43,508 bases of DNA from Pirellulales bacterium (GTDB lineage Bacteria; Planctomycetota; Planctomycetia; Pirellulales; JAEUIK01), in the NCBI GenBank assembly GCA_019694455.1, contig JAIBBY010000041.1, positions 1 to 43,508 on the forward strand. The letters run 5' to 3'. A program made the translations under genes and the position numbers. The notes under the pieces were generated by a model. The model saw only the letters and a list, made by a program, of their open reading frames with translations, had not been told where the DNA came from and made no database searches. Below, in pieces: positions 16,156-23,606 of this stretch (positions within the stretch are counted from its first letter, which is position 1; each line of letters opens with the position of its first letter).

Positions 16156-17718
16156 ATGATGAACTCGCACGCGCTGGCGCAGACGTTTGAGAACCTGGGA
16201 AATCCACGGGTTCTCGTGATTGGCGACCTGATTCTCGACCGCTACACCTTTGGCAACGCAGAACGCGTCAGCCAGGAGGCGCCGGTGATTTTGCTGCGCG
16301 CGGATCAGCGCGAGGCCCGCGCCGGCGGCGCCGCCAACGTGTGCCTGATGCTGTTGGGTCTGGAGGCCCAAGTAACATGCGTCGGCGTCGTCGGCGACGA
16401 CGCCGACGGTCGCGAACTGGTGTCGCTCTTGAGCGACGCGGGCGTGGACTCCTCGTGCGTGCTGAGCGATACGACACGGCCAACGACCGTGAAAGAGCGA
16501 TTCATCGGGCGCGCGGCTAATCGGCATCCCCATCAGATTCTGCGCGTCGATAGCGAAGTGCGTGATCCGCTGCCGACCAGCATCGAGCAACGATTCATCG
16601 AGCGATTGCTTCCGCAACTTGGCTCGTATCAAGTCGTGCTGATTTCCGACTACAACAAGGGAGTCTGCACTCCCCGTTTGCTGCAGGCAGTCATTCACGC
16701 GGCGCGAGACGCCGGCGTGCCGGTAATTGTCGATCCGGCGCGCGGAGTCGACTATAGTGTCTATCATGGCGCGACCACCATGACGCCCAACCGTTTGGAG
16801 GCGGAACTGGCGACCGGCGTCAAGATTTCCACTACCGCCGACGCCTTCCGCGCGGGCGAGCAACTCTGCCGGCAATTGGCGCTCGACATGGCGATCGTCA
16901 CGCTCGATCGCGATGGCATGGCGCTAGCTTGGCCCCCCCCCGCTCGTAATGACCAGCCGACCGGGGAAATCTTCCCCACTCGGGCACGCGCCGTTTACGA
17001 CATCACTGGCGCCGGCGATATGGTGTTGGCGATGATCGGCGTGGCGCTGGCGGCCGGCGCTTCACCCGCGGCGGCGATTGAGCTGGGCAATATCGCGGCG
17101 GGATTGGAAGTGGAGAAAGTTGGTGTGGCGGTGGTGCCGCGAGCGGAGATTCGCGCGGCTTTGGCCGAACGTCAGGCGGCAGCCCAATCGAAAATCCTCT
17201 CGCTGGATGACCTGACGCGCGTGGTGGGAGAACATCGTGCGCGCGGGGAATCCATTGTGCTGACCAACGGCTGTTTTGATCTGTTGCATGTCGGTCACGT
17301 GAGCTATTTGCAAGAGGCGCGCGCGCTTGGAGATCGTTTGATCGTGGCGGTCAACAGCGATGCCAGCGTGCGCCGGCTCAAGGGACCGACGCGCCCCGTG
17401 ATCAGCGAAGCCGACCGCGCGGCGATGCTCGCCGCTCTGGCGGCGGTGGATTATGTGTTGGTGTTCGACGAGGACACGCCGCACGATTTCCTGCATCGTC
17501 TCAGGCCAGATGTGCTTGTCAAAGGCGGCACCTACACGCCCGATCAGGTGGTTGGACATGAAGTGGTCGAGGCCTATGGCGGCCGTGTCTGTGTGACCGG
17601 CATGGTGGACGGCATCTCGACTACCAAGATTGTTAACAGCGTTGCCGATCGGCATGCGCTACGGGGACCGCACTTCGCGCAGTCGTCGACTCGGCAAGAT
17701 ACGCGGAGTATTGGTTGA
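16156..17718 (+). CDS. hldE: Bifunctional heptose-7-phosphate kinase / heptose-1-phosphate adenylyltransferase
   Basis: A 520-residue fusion enzyme for ADP-D-glycero-beta-D-manno-heptose, the inner-core LPS sugar donor. The N-terminal ribokinase-like domain has GGAANVCLML (about 57-66), VDPARGVDYS, TPNRLEAEL and the anion hole ITGAGD (about 283-288). The C-terminal nucleotidyltransferase has TNGCFDLLHVGHVSYL with HxGH at 378-381, and ends DGISTTKIV. It is slightly longer than the E. coli protein (477), with an insert near 258-270 that contains a C9 tract. ATG codons at 16156 and 16159 are equivalent starts. It is the first gene of a tight four-gene LPS-core operon, 2 bases before the next ATG. 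Confidence 0.95.
   Translation: MMNSHALAQTFENLGNPRVLVIGDLILDRYTFGNAERVSQEAPVILLRADQREARAGGAANVCLMLLGLEAQVTCVGVVGDDADGRELVSLLSDAGVDSSCVLSDTTRPTTVKERFIGRAANRHPHQILRVDSEVRDPLPTSIEQRFIERLLPQLGSYQVVLISDYNKGVCTPRLLQAVIHAARDAGVPVIVDPARGVDYSVYHGATTMTPNRLEAELATGVKISTTADAFRAGEQLCRQLALDMAIVTLDRDGMALAWPPPARNDQPTGEIFPTRARAVYDITGAGDMVLAMIGVALAAGASPAAAIELGNIAAGLEVEKVGVAVVPRAEIRAALAERQAAAQSKILSLDDLTRVVGEHRARGESIVLTNGCFDLLHVGHVSYLQEARALGDRLIVAVNSDASVRRLKGPTRPVISEADRAAMLAALAAVDYVLVFDEDTPHDFLHRLRPDVLVKGGTYTPDQVVGHEVVEAYGGRVCVTGMVDGISTTKIVNSVADRHALRGPHFAQSSTRQDTRSIG
16933..16941 (+). repeat. C9 mononucleotide tract inside hldE
   Basis: Nine consecutive C residues encode three prolines (about residues 260-262) in a loop of the kinase domain. 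Such tracts are prone to slippage; a one-base change here would cut off the last part of the kinase domain and the whole adenylyltransferase domain. Runs of eight C also occur at 7048-7055 and close to this length in repeat A (near 8109), so long C runs are not unique to this gene. Confidence 0.9.
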
Positions 17719-17720
17719 AC

Positions 17721-18767
17721 ATGCGACTGGGACTATTTCTTCCCAACTGGGTGGGCGATCTGGCAATGGCCACGCCAGCCTTGCGCGCGTTGCGGCGGCA
17801 TTTTGCTCATGCGGAGATCGTCGGCGTCTTGCGGCCGTATCTGGTCGATGTGTTGGCCGGAACGCATTTTCTGGATCAGCAACTTTTGTATGACCCACGC
17901 GGCAAGGATCCGTCGCAGCGCGGCAGCCGTTTTGTTCGCGCCCTGCGCAGTCGGCATCTCGACGCTGCGGTGCTGTTCACCAATTCGTTTCGCACCGCCT
18001 GGCTCGCCAGGCTGAGCGGCGCTCGTCGACGAATCGGTTATTCGCGAAATGCGCGCGGCTGGCTGCTCACCGATCGACTTTTTCAGGATACACAGAACGG
18101 CAAATTCGTGCCGTCGCCTGTGCTCGACGATTATCTGCGTTTGGCCTATGCGCTGGGATGTCCGGCGGAATCACCGCGGATTGAACTAGGTACTACGCAC
18201 GCCGACGAATCGGCTGCCGATGCGGCGCTTCAGTCGCTGGGCATCTCGCCGCCGTTTGTCGCCATCAACTCCAGCGGCGCTTTCGGCGCCGCCAAGTTAT
18301 GGCCAACAGAATATTTCGCCGAGTTGGCCAAGCGAATCGTAACGCAATACCGCCATGACGTGTTGGTGCTCTGTGGCCCCAACGAAAGGGAGATCGCACG
18401 CCAGATTGTGTCGCTCGCCGCCAATCCGCGCGTGCGCAGTGTGGCTGACATGCCGCTGAGCATTGGGCTGACCAAGGCCTGTGTGGCCCGTTCACAACTG
18501 ATGATCACGACCGACAGCGGACCGCGTCATTTTGCCGCCGCGTTCGACGTGCCGGTCATCACGCTTTTCGGACCCACGCATATTGCCTGGAGCGAAACTC
18601 ATTACACCCGCGCGGTGCATCTGCAACATCCAGTCGATTGCGGTCCTTGCCAGCAACGAACGTGCCCGCTCGGCCATCATCGCTGCATGCGTGATCTCTC
18701 TGTTGACATTGTAGAAACTGCCGTCGCCAAGATGTTAGGGAAATTATGGACGGCGCAAGCAGCCTGA
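17721..18767 (+). CDS. waaF: GT9 heptosyltransferase (WaaF/RfaF-like)
   Basis: A 348-residue glycosyltransferase of family GT9, which transfers heptose from ADP-heptose to the LPS inner core on the cytoplasmic side. It begins MRLGLFLPNWVGDLAMATPALRALR, the classic heptosyltransferase start, and carries FVAINSSGAFGAAKLWP in the donor-binding half, VLVLCGPNE, and TTDSGPRHFAAAFDVPVITLFGPT near the C-terminus. The end has a Cys-rich CGPCQQRTCPLGHHRCM segment, common in this family. ATG 17721 lies 2 bases after the hldE stop, and the gene's end overlaps the next start by 22 bases. Whether it adds the first or second heptose cannot be told. Confidence 0.9.
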   Translation: MRLGLFLPNWVGDLAMATPALRALRRHFAHAEIVGVLRPYLVDVLAGTHFLDQQLLYDPRGKDPSQRGSRFVRALRSRHLDAAVLFTNSFRTAWLARLSGARRRIGYSRNARGWLLTDRLFQDTQNGKFVPSPVLDDYLRLAYALGCPAESPRIELGTTHADESAADAALQSLGISPPFVAINSSGAFGAAKLWPTEYFAELAKRIVTQYRHDVLVLCGPNEREIARQIVSLAANPRVRSVADMPLSIGLTKACVARSQLMITTDSGPRHFAAAFDVPVITLFGPTHIAWSETHYTRAVHLQHPVDCGPCQQRTCPLGHHRCMRDLSVDIVETAVAKMLGKLWTAQAA

Positions 18768-20500
18768 AGCCGACGCTCATCTCACAAGCGCCGTCACGGT
18801 CGATGCCACGAAGCGTCCCGACGGCTTCGCGCCGCTGGATCTTGTGGCGTAGCGAATGGATTGCCCCGCAGGATCGCTGGTGGCTCGAAGCCTATGGGCT
18901 CGCCGACTTGCAAACCTTGTTGTCCGATAGTTTTGGTGATGCGCCGTTGGTTCGCTGGCCACATCCGATGGCCTGCAATGAACAGCGCACATTGACGCTC
19001 AATCGGCGATCGACGTCCGACTGGCGACGCCGCGCAGGCAATTTGCTGAATCATGGTCGACCTGTCACTGAGTTACGGCGTGATTTCGAATGGTCGCGCC
19101 GACTAAGAGCTGCTGGCCTGCTGGTCGGGCAACCGCTCGTCTATCTCGAGGAGCTTGGCGCGCCCAGCGGTGGTTGCTTCATGTTCGAGTCGATTCCCGA
19201 AGCGTTGTCAATGCATCAGATCTTGTCCACGCTGCAACAATCCGCCGATGCGCTGCGGCGAAAAGAGTTGCTGCACGCCATCGGTCGACATGTCGCCGAG
19301 TTGCATTCGAAGGGCTTTGCGCATGGGCAGTTGTTTGCAATTCATCTGCTCGCGCGCGAGATCAGCGGCCACTGGGACGTTGGCACGCAAGCGCACGGAG
19401 CGATGAGACAATCGGCGACACTTGGTTTGCGGCACAGAGCAGCCGATTTGGCCTCGATCATCGCGACACTGCCCGAGAGGTTCGTTACGCGTGACGATCG
19501 TCAGCGGATGGTCGACAGTTATATCGCAGCAGGACGCATCGCGAGCGTGGCCGCGGAACTTTCCGAACAAATCGACCTGCGCGTCAAGCGGTTGCTGAGT
19601 CATCGCGAAATCTGGGAAATACGCGAATGCGAGTCAGCCGAACAGCTGACCCGCCGTCGGACAGACGGCGCGATGCGCAGCCATCTTTGGATTGATCCGG
19701 AGTATCGAGCGCAGTTGGAGACGGCCGGCATCGCCAGCGTGCCCGACATGATGAATTCCCAGGCGGGAAAGCAACTGCGTGTGCTGAAGAATCGCGAAAA
19801 CCGGCGGCTCGAGTTCGCGCATCCACGCGGTCCGCGAGGCGCGTATCTCAAGAAGCATCACCACCGAACGCTGAGCACCTGGCTGCGCGCCAAGTTGAAT
19901 CGCGGTCCGGGAAATACGGATGGGCGGGTAGAAGCCCGCAACATTGCGGAACTGAATCGTGCGGGAATTGCCGCCATGCGCTTGGTGGCGTTTGGCGAGA
20001 GCCTCGCCGCCGACGGGCAGTTGCACTCGTTTGTCCTGACGGAGGAGTTGGCCGGATTCGCACCGCTGGACGATTTCATCAAGCGCCGCTTTCCGACCGT
20101 CGCCAGCAAGACACAACCAGACGACCATTGGCAATGGCGTTGCCTGCTTGGCGAAGTCGCAGCTCTGGCAAGCAATTTTCATCGGCTCGGATACAACCAT
20201 CGCGATTTGTATTGTTGCCACTTCTTTGTCAAGGAGCAGGCTCGCGGCCAGTTTCAGGTGAATCTCATTGATCTTCACCGCGTTGAGCATCGGCGACGCA
20301 TGCGGCGGCGCTGGATTGTGAAAGACCTGGCGCAACTGGCCTATTCCGCTCCGACCGCTCACGTGAGTTGCGCCGATCGCATGGCGTTCTTCAAACGCTA
20401 TCTTGGCGTCGCCAAGCTTGGCCCTGGCGAGAAGCGATTGGTGCGTCAGGTGCTCGCCAAACAAAAGTTGATGGAATGGCAGTTGGGAAGGCATCCATGA
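18746..20500 (+). CDS. Tandem WaaP-type (LPS core heptose) kinase with degenerate N-terminal domain
   Basis: A 584-residue protein built from two kinase-like domains of the WaaP/Kdo-kinase family. The C-terminal domain (about 360-560) is intact: AYLKKHHH as candidate ATP-lysine region, the catalytic NHRDLYCCHFF (HRD at 485-487), LIDLHRVE (D509), and RRWIVKDLAQLAYSA. The N-terminal domain (about 75-260) keeps the fold landmarks (EWSRRLRAAGLLVGQPLVY, FMFESIPEALSM, LLHAIGRHVAELHSKGF) but has HGQ at 193-195 instead of HRD and lacks the IDLHR metal motif, so it looks like a pseudokinase. It overlaps the GT9 gene by 22 bases and meets the next gene at ATGA, so it belongs to the core operon and probably phosphorylates core heptose. 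Confidence 0.82.
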   Translation: MDGASSLKPTLISQAPSRSMPRSVPTASRRWILWRSEWIAPQDRWWLEAYGLADLQTLLSDSFGDAPLVRWPHPMACNEQRTLTLNRRSTSDWRRRAGNLLNHGRPVTELRRDFEWSRRLRAAGLLVGQPLVYLEELGAPSGGCFMFESIPEALSMHQILSTLQQSADALRRKELLHAIGRHVAELHSKGFAHGQLFAIHLLAREISGHWDVGTQAHGAMRQSATLGLRHRAADLASIIATLPERFVTRDDRQRMVDSYIAAGRIASVAAELSEQIDLRVKRLLSHREIWEIRECESAEQLTRRRTDGAMRSHLWIDPEYRAQLETAGIASVPDMMNSQAGKQLRVLKNRENRRLEFAHPRGPRGAYLKKHHHRTLSTWLRAKLNRGPGNTDGRVEARNIAELNRAGIAAMRLVAFGESLAADGQLHSFVLTEELAGFAPLDDFIKRRFPTVASKTQPDDHWQWRCLLGEVAALASNFHRLGYNHRDLYCCHFFVKEQARGQFQVNLIDLHRVEHRRRMRRRWIVKDLAQLAYSAPTAHVSCADRMAFFKRYLGVAKLGPGEKRLVRQVLAKQKLMEWQLGRHP

Positions 20501-21648
20501 AGGTCGCGCTGGTCATTGAAGAATACGATCCATCGCGTGGCGGCGTTGAACAATGGACTTATCAGTTCGCGCGACAACTGACGAACTGGGGGCACGATAT
20601 CCATGTGGTTGCTCGCCGCTTCGGCAACTGCTTTGACCACGACATCGAGCGCCATTACGTGCCGACGACGGCCACGCGACTTGGTTTCGCCAGCGCCGCC
20701 GCGGAGAAACTGCGTAACATGCGGATCGACGTAGTTCATGACACCGGCGCCGGCTGGCGCGCCCACGTGTTGCAGCCGCACGGCGGCTCGCGCACGGCGG
20801 CATTTCGGCAAAACCTCCTGCTGCTGCCGCGCTGGGCGCGGCCACTGAAAGAACAGGCCTGCCGCTGGCTTCCACGATATCGCGAGTTCGATCAACTCGT
20901 TTCCCGGCAATACGCCAACGATGGACGGTTGATCCTGGCGATCTCAAAAATGGTCGCTCACGATCTACAGCGCTGGCACGGGGTTTCGCGCGAACGTATT
21001 CGCATCGTTTACAATGGCGTCGATACAGTGCGCTTCTCGCCACTACACCGCGAACGACATCGCGAGCAAACTCGACAAGCCCACGGGATCGGCACGCATG
21101 AAACACTGCTGCTGATCGTCGCCCATAATCTGGCGCTCAAAGGCGTGCCCACGCTGCTGCGATCGGTCGCAGCGCTGGCGCGTGAAGGTGCGCCATTGCG
21201 ATTGATCGTGGCTGGTGGCAAGCGTGTTGGGCCGTATCGACGTATGGCCGGGCGCTTGGGTGTCGGCGACCGCGTGGAGTTCATCGGCGCGGTGAGTGAC
21301 CCGGTTCCCTTCTACGCGGCGGCCGACCTGTATGTCCAGCCGACGCTTTATGATCCGTGCAGCCTGGTGGCGCTCGAGGCGCTGGCCAGCGGATTGCCGG
21401 TGGTCACCAGTCGCTACAATGGCGCCGGCGAACTTATCAAGGAAGGCGAGCATGGATATGTCATCGGCGATCCGCTTGACGAGCGGGAACTTGCCGATGC
21501 GATCCGGCCGCTGTTGAACCAAGATCGCCGAGAGCTTATGAGCGCCGCCGCGAGAAAACTGGCGCTATCGCATACCTTCGAGCGAAATTGCCGCGAGATA
21601 CTGAGCGTGTATCAAGAGGTGTCGCAGCTTCGCAGGCGGGCCGCTTAA
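20497..21648 (+). CDS. GT4 glycosyltransferase (WaaG-like)
   Basis: A 383-residue GT-B fold glycosyltransferase of family GT4. The N-terminal half starts MKVALVIEEYDPSRGGVEQWTYQ; the donor-binding half has YNGVDTVRFSP, LIVAHNLALKGVPTLLRSVA, LIVAGG, VEFIGAVSDPVPFYAAADLYVQPTLYDPCSLVALEALASGLPVV, with the E-x7-E motif in the last. By gene position and pattern it resembles WaaG, the transferase that adds the first outer-core hexose. The start is ATG 20497, sharing ATGA with the stop of the kinase gene and preceded by GGGAAGG. It closes the hldE operon; a weak hairpin follows. Confidence 0.88.
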   Translation: MKVALVIEEYDPSRGGVEQWTYQFARQLTNWGHDIHVVARRFGNCFDHDIERHYVPTTATRLGFASAAAEKLRNMRIDVVHDTGAGWRAHVLQPHGGSRTAAFRQNLLLLPRWARPLKEQACRWLPRYREFDQLVSRQYANDGRLILAISKMVAHDLQRWHGVSRERIRIVYNGVDTVRFSPLHRERHREQTRQAHGIGTHETLLLIVAHNLALKGVPTLLRSVAALAREGAPLRLIVAGGKRVGPYRRMAGRLGVGDRVEFIGAVSDPVPFYAAADLYVQPTLYDPCSLVALEALASGLPVVTSRYNGAGELIKEGEHGYVIGDPLDERELADAIRPLLNQDRRELMSAAARKLALSHTFERNCREILSVYQEVSQLRRRAA

Positions 21649-21674
21649 AGTCGTTCGCTCGAGTGCGAAAGACT
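21649..21674. terminator. Weak hairpin between converging genes
   Basis: AGTC(21649-21652)/GACT(21671-21674) and TTCGC(21654-21658)/GCGAA(21665-21669) form a 9-bp stem with one mismatch and a 6-base loop. It sits exactly between the end of the GT4 gene (plus) and the end of the BON gene (minus), so it could stop transcription from both sides. There is no T-run, so termination strength is doubtful. Confidence 0.35.
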
Positions 21675-21682
21675 GTAATGCG

Positions 21683-21925
21683 TCAATCGTCCAATTCGCC
21701 GGGGCGATTCACCACCGCAATCGTGTTGACGACCTGCATGCCATCGGCCACGGCCAGGACAGCCTCTTGCGCCATCTGCTTGTGATAGTAGCTGGTTACC
21801 AAACCATGAATCCGCAGTTGATTGTCGCGCGCTTCCACTTTCAGGCGGCGTAAATTGCGAATCGGGCTGGTAGCCAAGGCCGAACTCGCGCGAGGCTGAG
21901 TTTGATTCGTCTGCGAATGCGACAT
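21683..21925 (-). CDS. Single BON-domain protein
   Basis: An 80-residue protein (start ATG 21925, with GGGGAG about 10 bases upstream). A Ser/Thr/Gln-rich N-terminus of ~20 residues is followed by one BON domain: RRLKVEARDNQLRIHGLVTSYYHKQMAQ and VVNTIAVV. It has no signal peptide. It parallels the BON protein at 2163-2468, sharing the L-x-G-x-V-x-S-x-Y-x-KQMAQ pattern, so the two are likely paralogues. The frame is open further upstream to 22000, but that part lacks family features. Its place between an LPS operon and cysC gives no clear functional clue. Confidence 0.72.
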   Translation of the reverse strand: MSHSQTNQTQPRASSALATSPIRNLRRLKVEARDNQLRIHGLVTSYYHKQMAQEAVLAVADGMQVVNTIAVVNRPGELDD

Positions 21926-22056
21926 AGGTTGCAACTCCCCAAATAGCGCCGCCGCGCGCGAATGATCGCGTCGACCAAGCGACAGGAACATAGTGCCCAT
22001 GGCGCGCGCAGGTCAATCGCGACTTGCGCGGCGCCAACGATGATCAGAATGAAGTG

Positions 22057-22710
22057 CTAGCTGATGCGACCAGTCTTGCGCAAATAGGCAATGACTTCGT
22101 CGGCCGATTCTTCCGCTGACTTCTTCGAAGTCTCCACCACCAGCTCGGGCTTCACCGGCGCTTCGTAGGGATCGTCGATCCCCGTGAATCCCTTGATCTC
22201 GCCCGCGCGAGCCTTCTTATACATCCCCTTGGGATCACGCTGCTCGCAAACTTCGAGAGGAGCGTCGACGAACACTTCGACAAAATCTCCCTCGGGCATG
22301 CTTTGGCGAACGAAATCGCGATCACGGCGGTAAGGGCTGATGAACGCCGTCAGCGTGATGAGTCCGGCCTGGCAAAACAGGCCCGCGACCGCGCCAATAC
22401 GGCGGATGTTCTCTTCGCGATCTTGCGCCGAGAACCCCAGTCCAAACCGCTTGGCGAACTCCTCGCCATGCCGCTCTTTGAGCATGCCGGGACCGGCATT
22501 GAGGCTGTGGCGGACATTGTCGCCGTCAAGCACATAGCTGTGCAAACCGAGTGCGTGCAGCTTGTGGTCGACCAAGTTGGAGATAGTGCTCTTTCCGCAG
22601 CCGCTGAGCCCTGTAAACCAGACCACGCAGCCTTTATGACGGTTGAGTTTCTCGCGTTCCTCGCGAGAGACACTGTGCTCATGCCAGACTACGTGTACTT
22701 TCTCGGTCAT
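22057..22710 (-). CDS. cysC: Adenylylsulfate (APS) kinase
   Basis: A 217-residue APS kinase that makes PAPS from adenylylsulfate and ATP. The P-loop is [11 protein letters not shown] (about 32-42); [12 protein letters not shown] follows, with [26 protein letters not shown], the [28 protein letters not shown] segment and GIDDPYEAP, all conserved in the family. It is slightly longer than the ~200-residue norm because of its N-terminus ([15 protein letters not shown]), which is also usual. ATG 22710 is chosen over the longer frame. No sulfate adenylyltransferase gene is near it, so here PAPS may serve sulfotransfer rather than assimilation; that is inference. Confidence 0.93.
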   Translation of the reverse strand: MTEKVHVVWHEHSVSREEREKLNRHKGCVVWFTGLSGCGKSTISNLVDHKLHALGLHSYVLDGDNVRHSLNAGPGMLKERHGEEFAKRFGLGFSAQDREENIRRIGAVAGLFCQAGLITLTAFISPYRRDRDFVRQSMPEGDFVEVFVDAPLEVCEQRDPKGMYKKARAGEIKGFTGIDDPYEAPVKPELVVETSKKSAEESADEVIAYLRKTGRIS

Positions 22711-22851
22711 AATCCGACGGACTCCCAGGCAGAAATGCGGCAATTCTCAAACCAAAAATCATAGTGGGTCTGGCTCGCCGCGCAAAGGGCACAAATCGCG
22801 CCAATTGTCGCCTGGCCGAAGCAATTGGGCCATTACGTCGCACGGGTCGCC

Positions 22852-23499
22852 CTACCGAGTTGCCTGAGAATTGTTCGGCCGCTGCCGATCTCGAGCGCGG
22901 AGAATCGTGGGATAGAACTGCGTGAACACGTTGTCGTCGTTGCCGTTCTCGGCATGACAATCCCAACACATCGCCTGTGGCAACGGTTTCGCCGAGTCGA
23001 CGAAACCTTGGGGCGTGATGAAGTTGTAGTAGCTCCAGCCGAGGTCAGCGCGATCGTAGTCTTTGACGGCCATCTCGATCCCGAGCAACTCGTCCTCAAA
23101 ATATCCGCCACGCGCGATCGATGATTTTGCCTTGGGTTTGTAAACCTCCATCACGAACATCGTCTTGTCGGGGAAGTAGCCGGTGCGCGCGTATTCGCGG
23201 AACGCCTCTGGCTGCATGAACACATTGAGAAAGAGGCCCGGTCCCTCGCCGTGGTGCTCGTCGTTCACTTCGTAGCGCAGGCCGAGCGATGCGCCAACGA
23301 AAGTCCAGTCGTCGTAGTCCACAGGTCGCAGCAACGCGCCGTGTTGGTCATAGCGCGGCAACTCCATCGACTCCGACAAGTGTTCGGCTTTATCGGGGCC
23401 GTCGCTCTGTGGTTGCGCTGCATCAGCGCCGAAAAGCGCGCACGAGGCCAGGGCGATACCAAAGAAAACCAAGCACGTCGTCAACTTGGTGCGCAACAT
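22852..23499 (-). CDS. Cytochrome P460-like haem protein
   Basis: A 215-residue exported protein. ATG 23499 has GAGGAG about 10 bases upstream. The N-terminus is a signal sequence with a possible lipobox (LASC, C20), so it may be a lipoprotein. The body fits the cytochrome P460 family: DDWTFVGASLGLRYEV near 63-78, FLNVFMQPEAFREYARTGYFPDKTMFVMEVY, and a single c-type haem site CWDCH (C178, C181, H182) followed by NGNDDNVFTQFYPTI. Related proteins act in periplasmic redox reactions, in some cases oxidising hydroxylamine. No nitrogen-metabolism gene lies nearby, so the substrate is unknown. Confidence 0.82.
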   Translation of the reverse strand: MLRTKLTTCLVFFGIALASCALFGADAAQPQSDGPDKAEHLSESMELPRYDQHGALLRPVDYDDWTFVGASLGLRYEVNDEHHGEGPGLFLNVFMQPEAFREYARTGYFPDKTMFVMEVYKPKAKSSIARGGYFEDELLGIEMAVKDYDRADLGWSYYNFITPQGFVDSAKPLPQAMCWDCHAENGNDDNVFTQFYPTILRARDRQRPNNSQATR

Positions 23500-23606
23500 C
23501 GGTGACAACTCCTCGCGGGGCAACCGTCAATCGAGCCACATTGTCTGTGATGCCCGCGCCAATATCTAGCGCCATTTTTTGTACATTCCGCGCGGCGAGC
23601 CGATTG

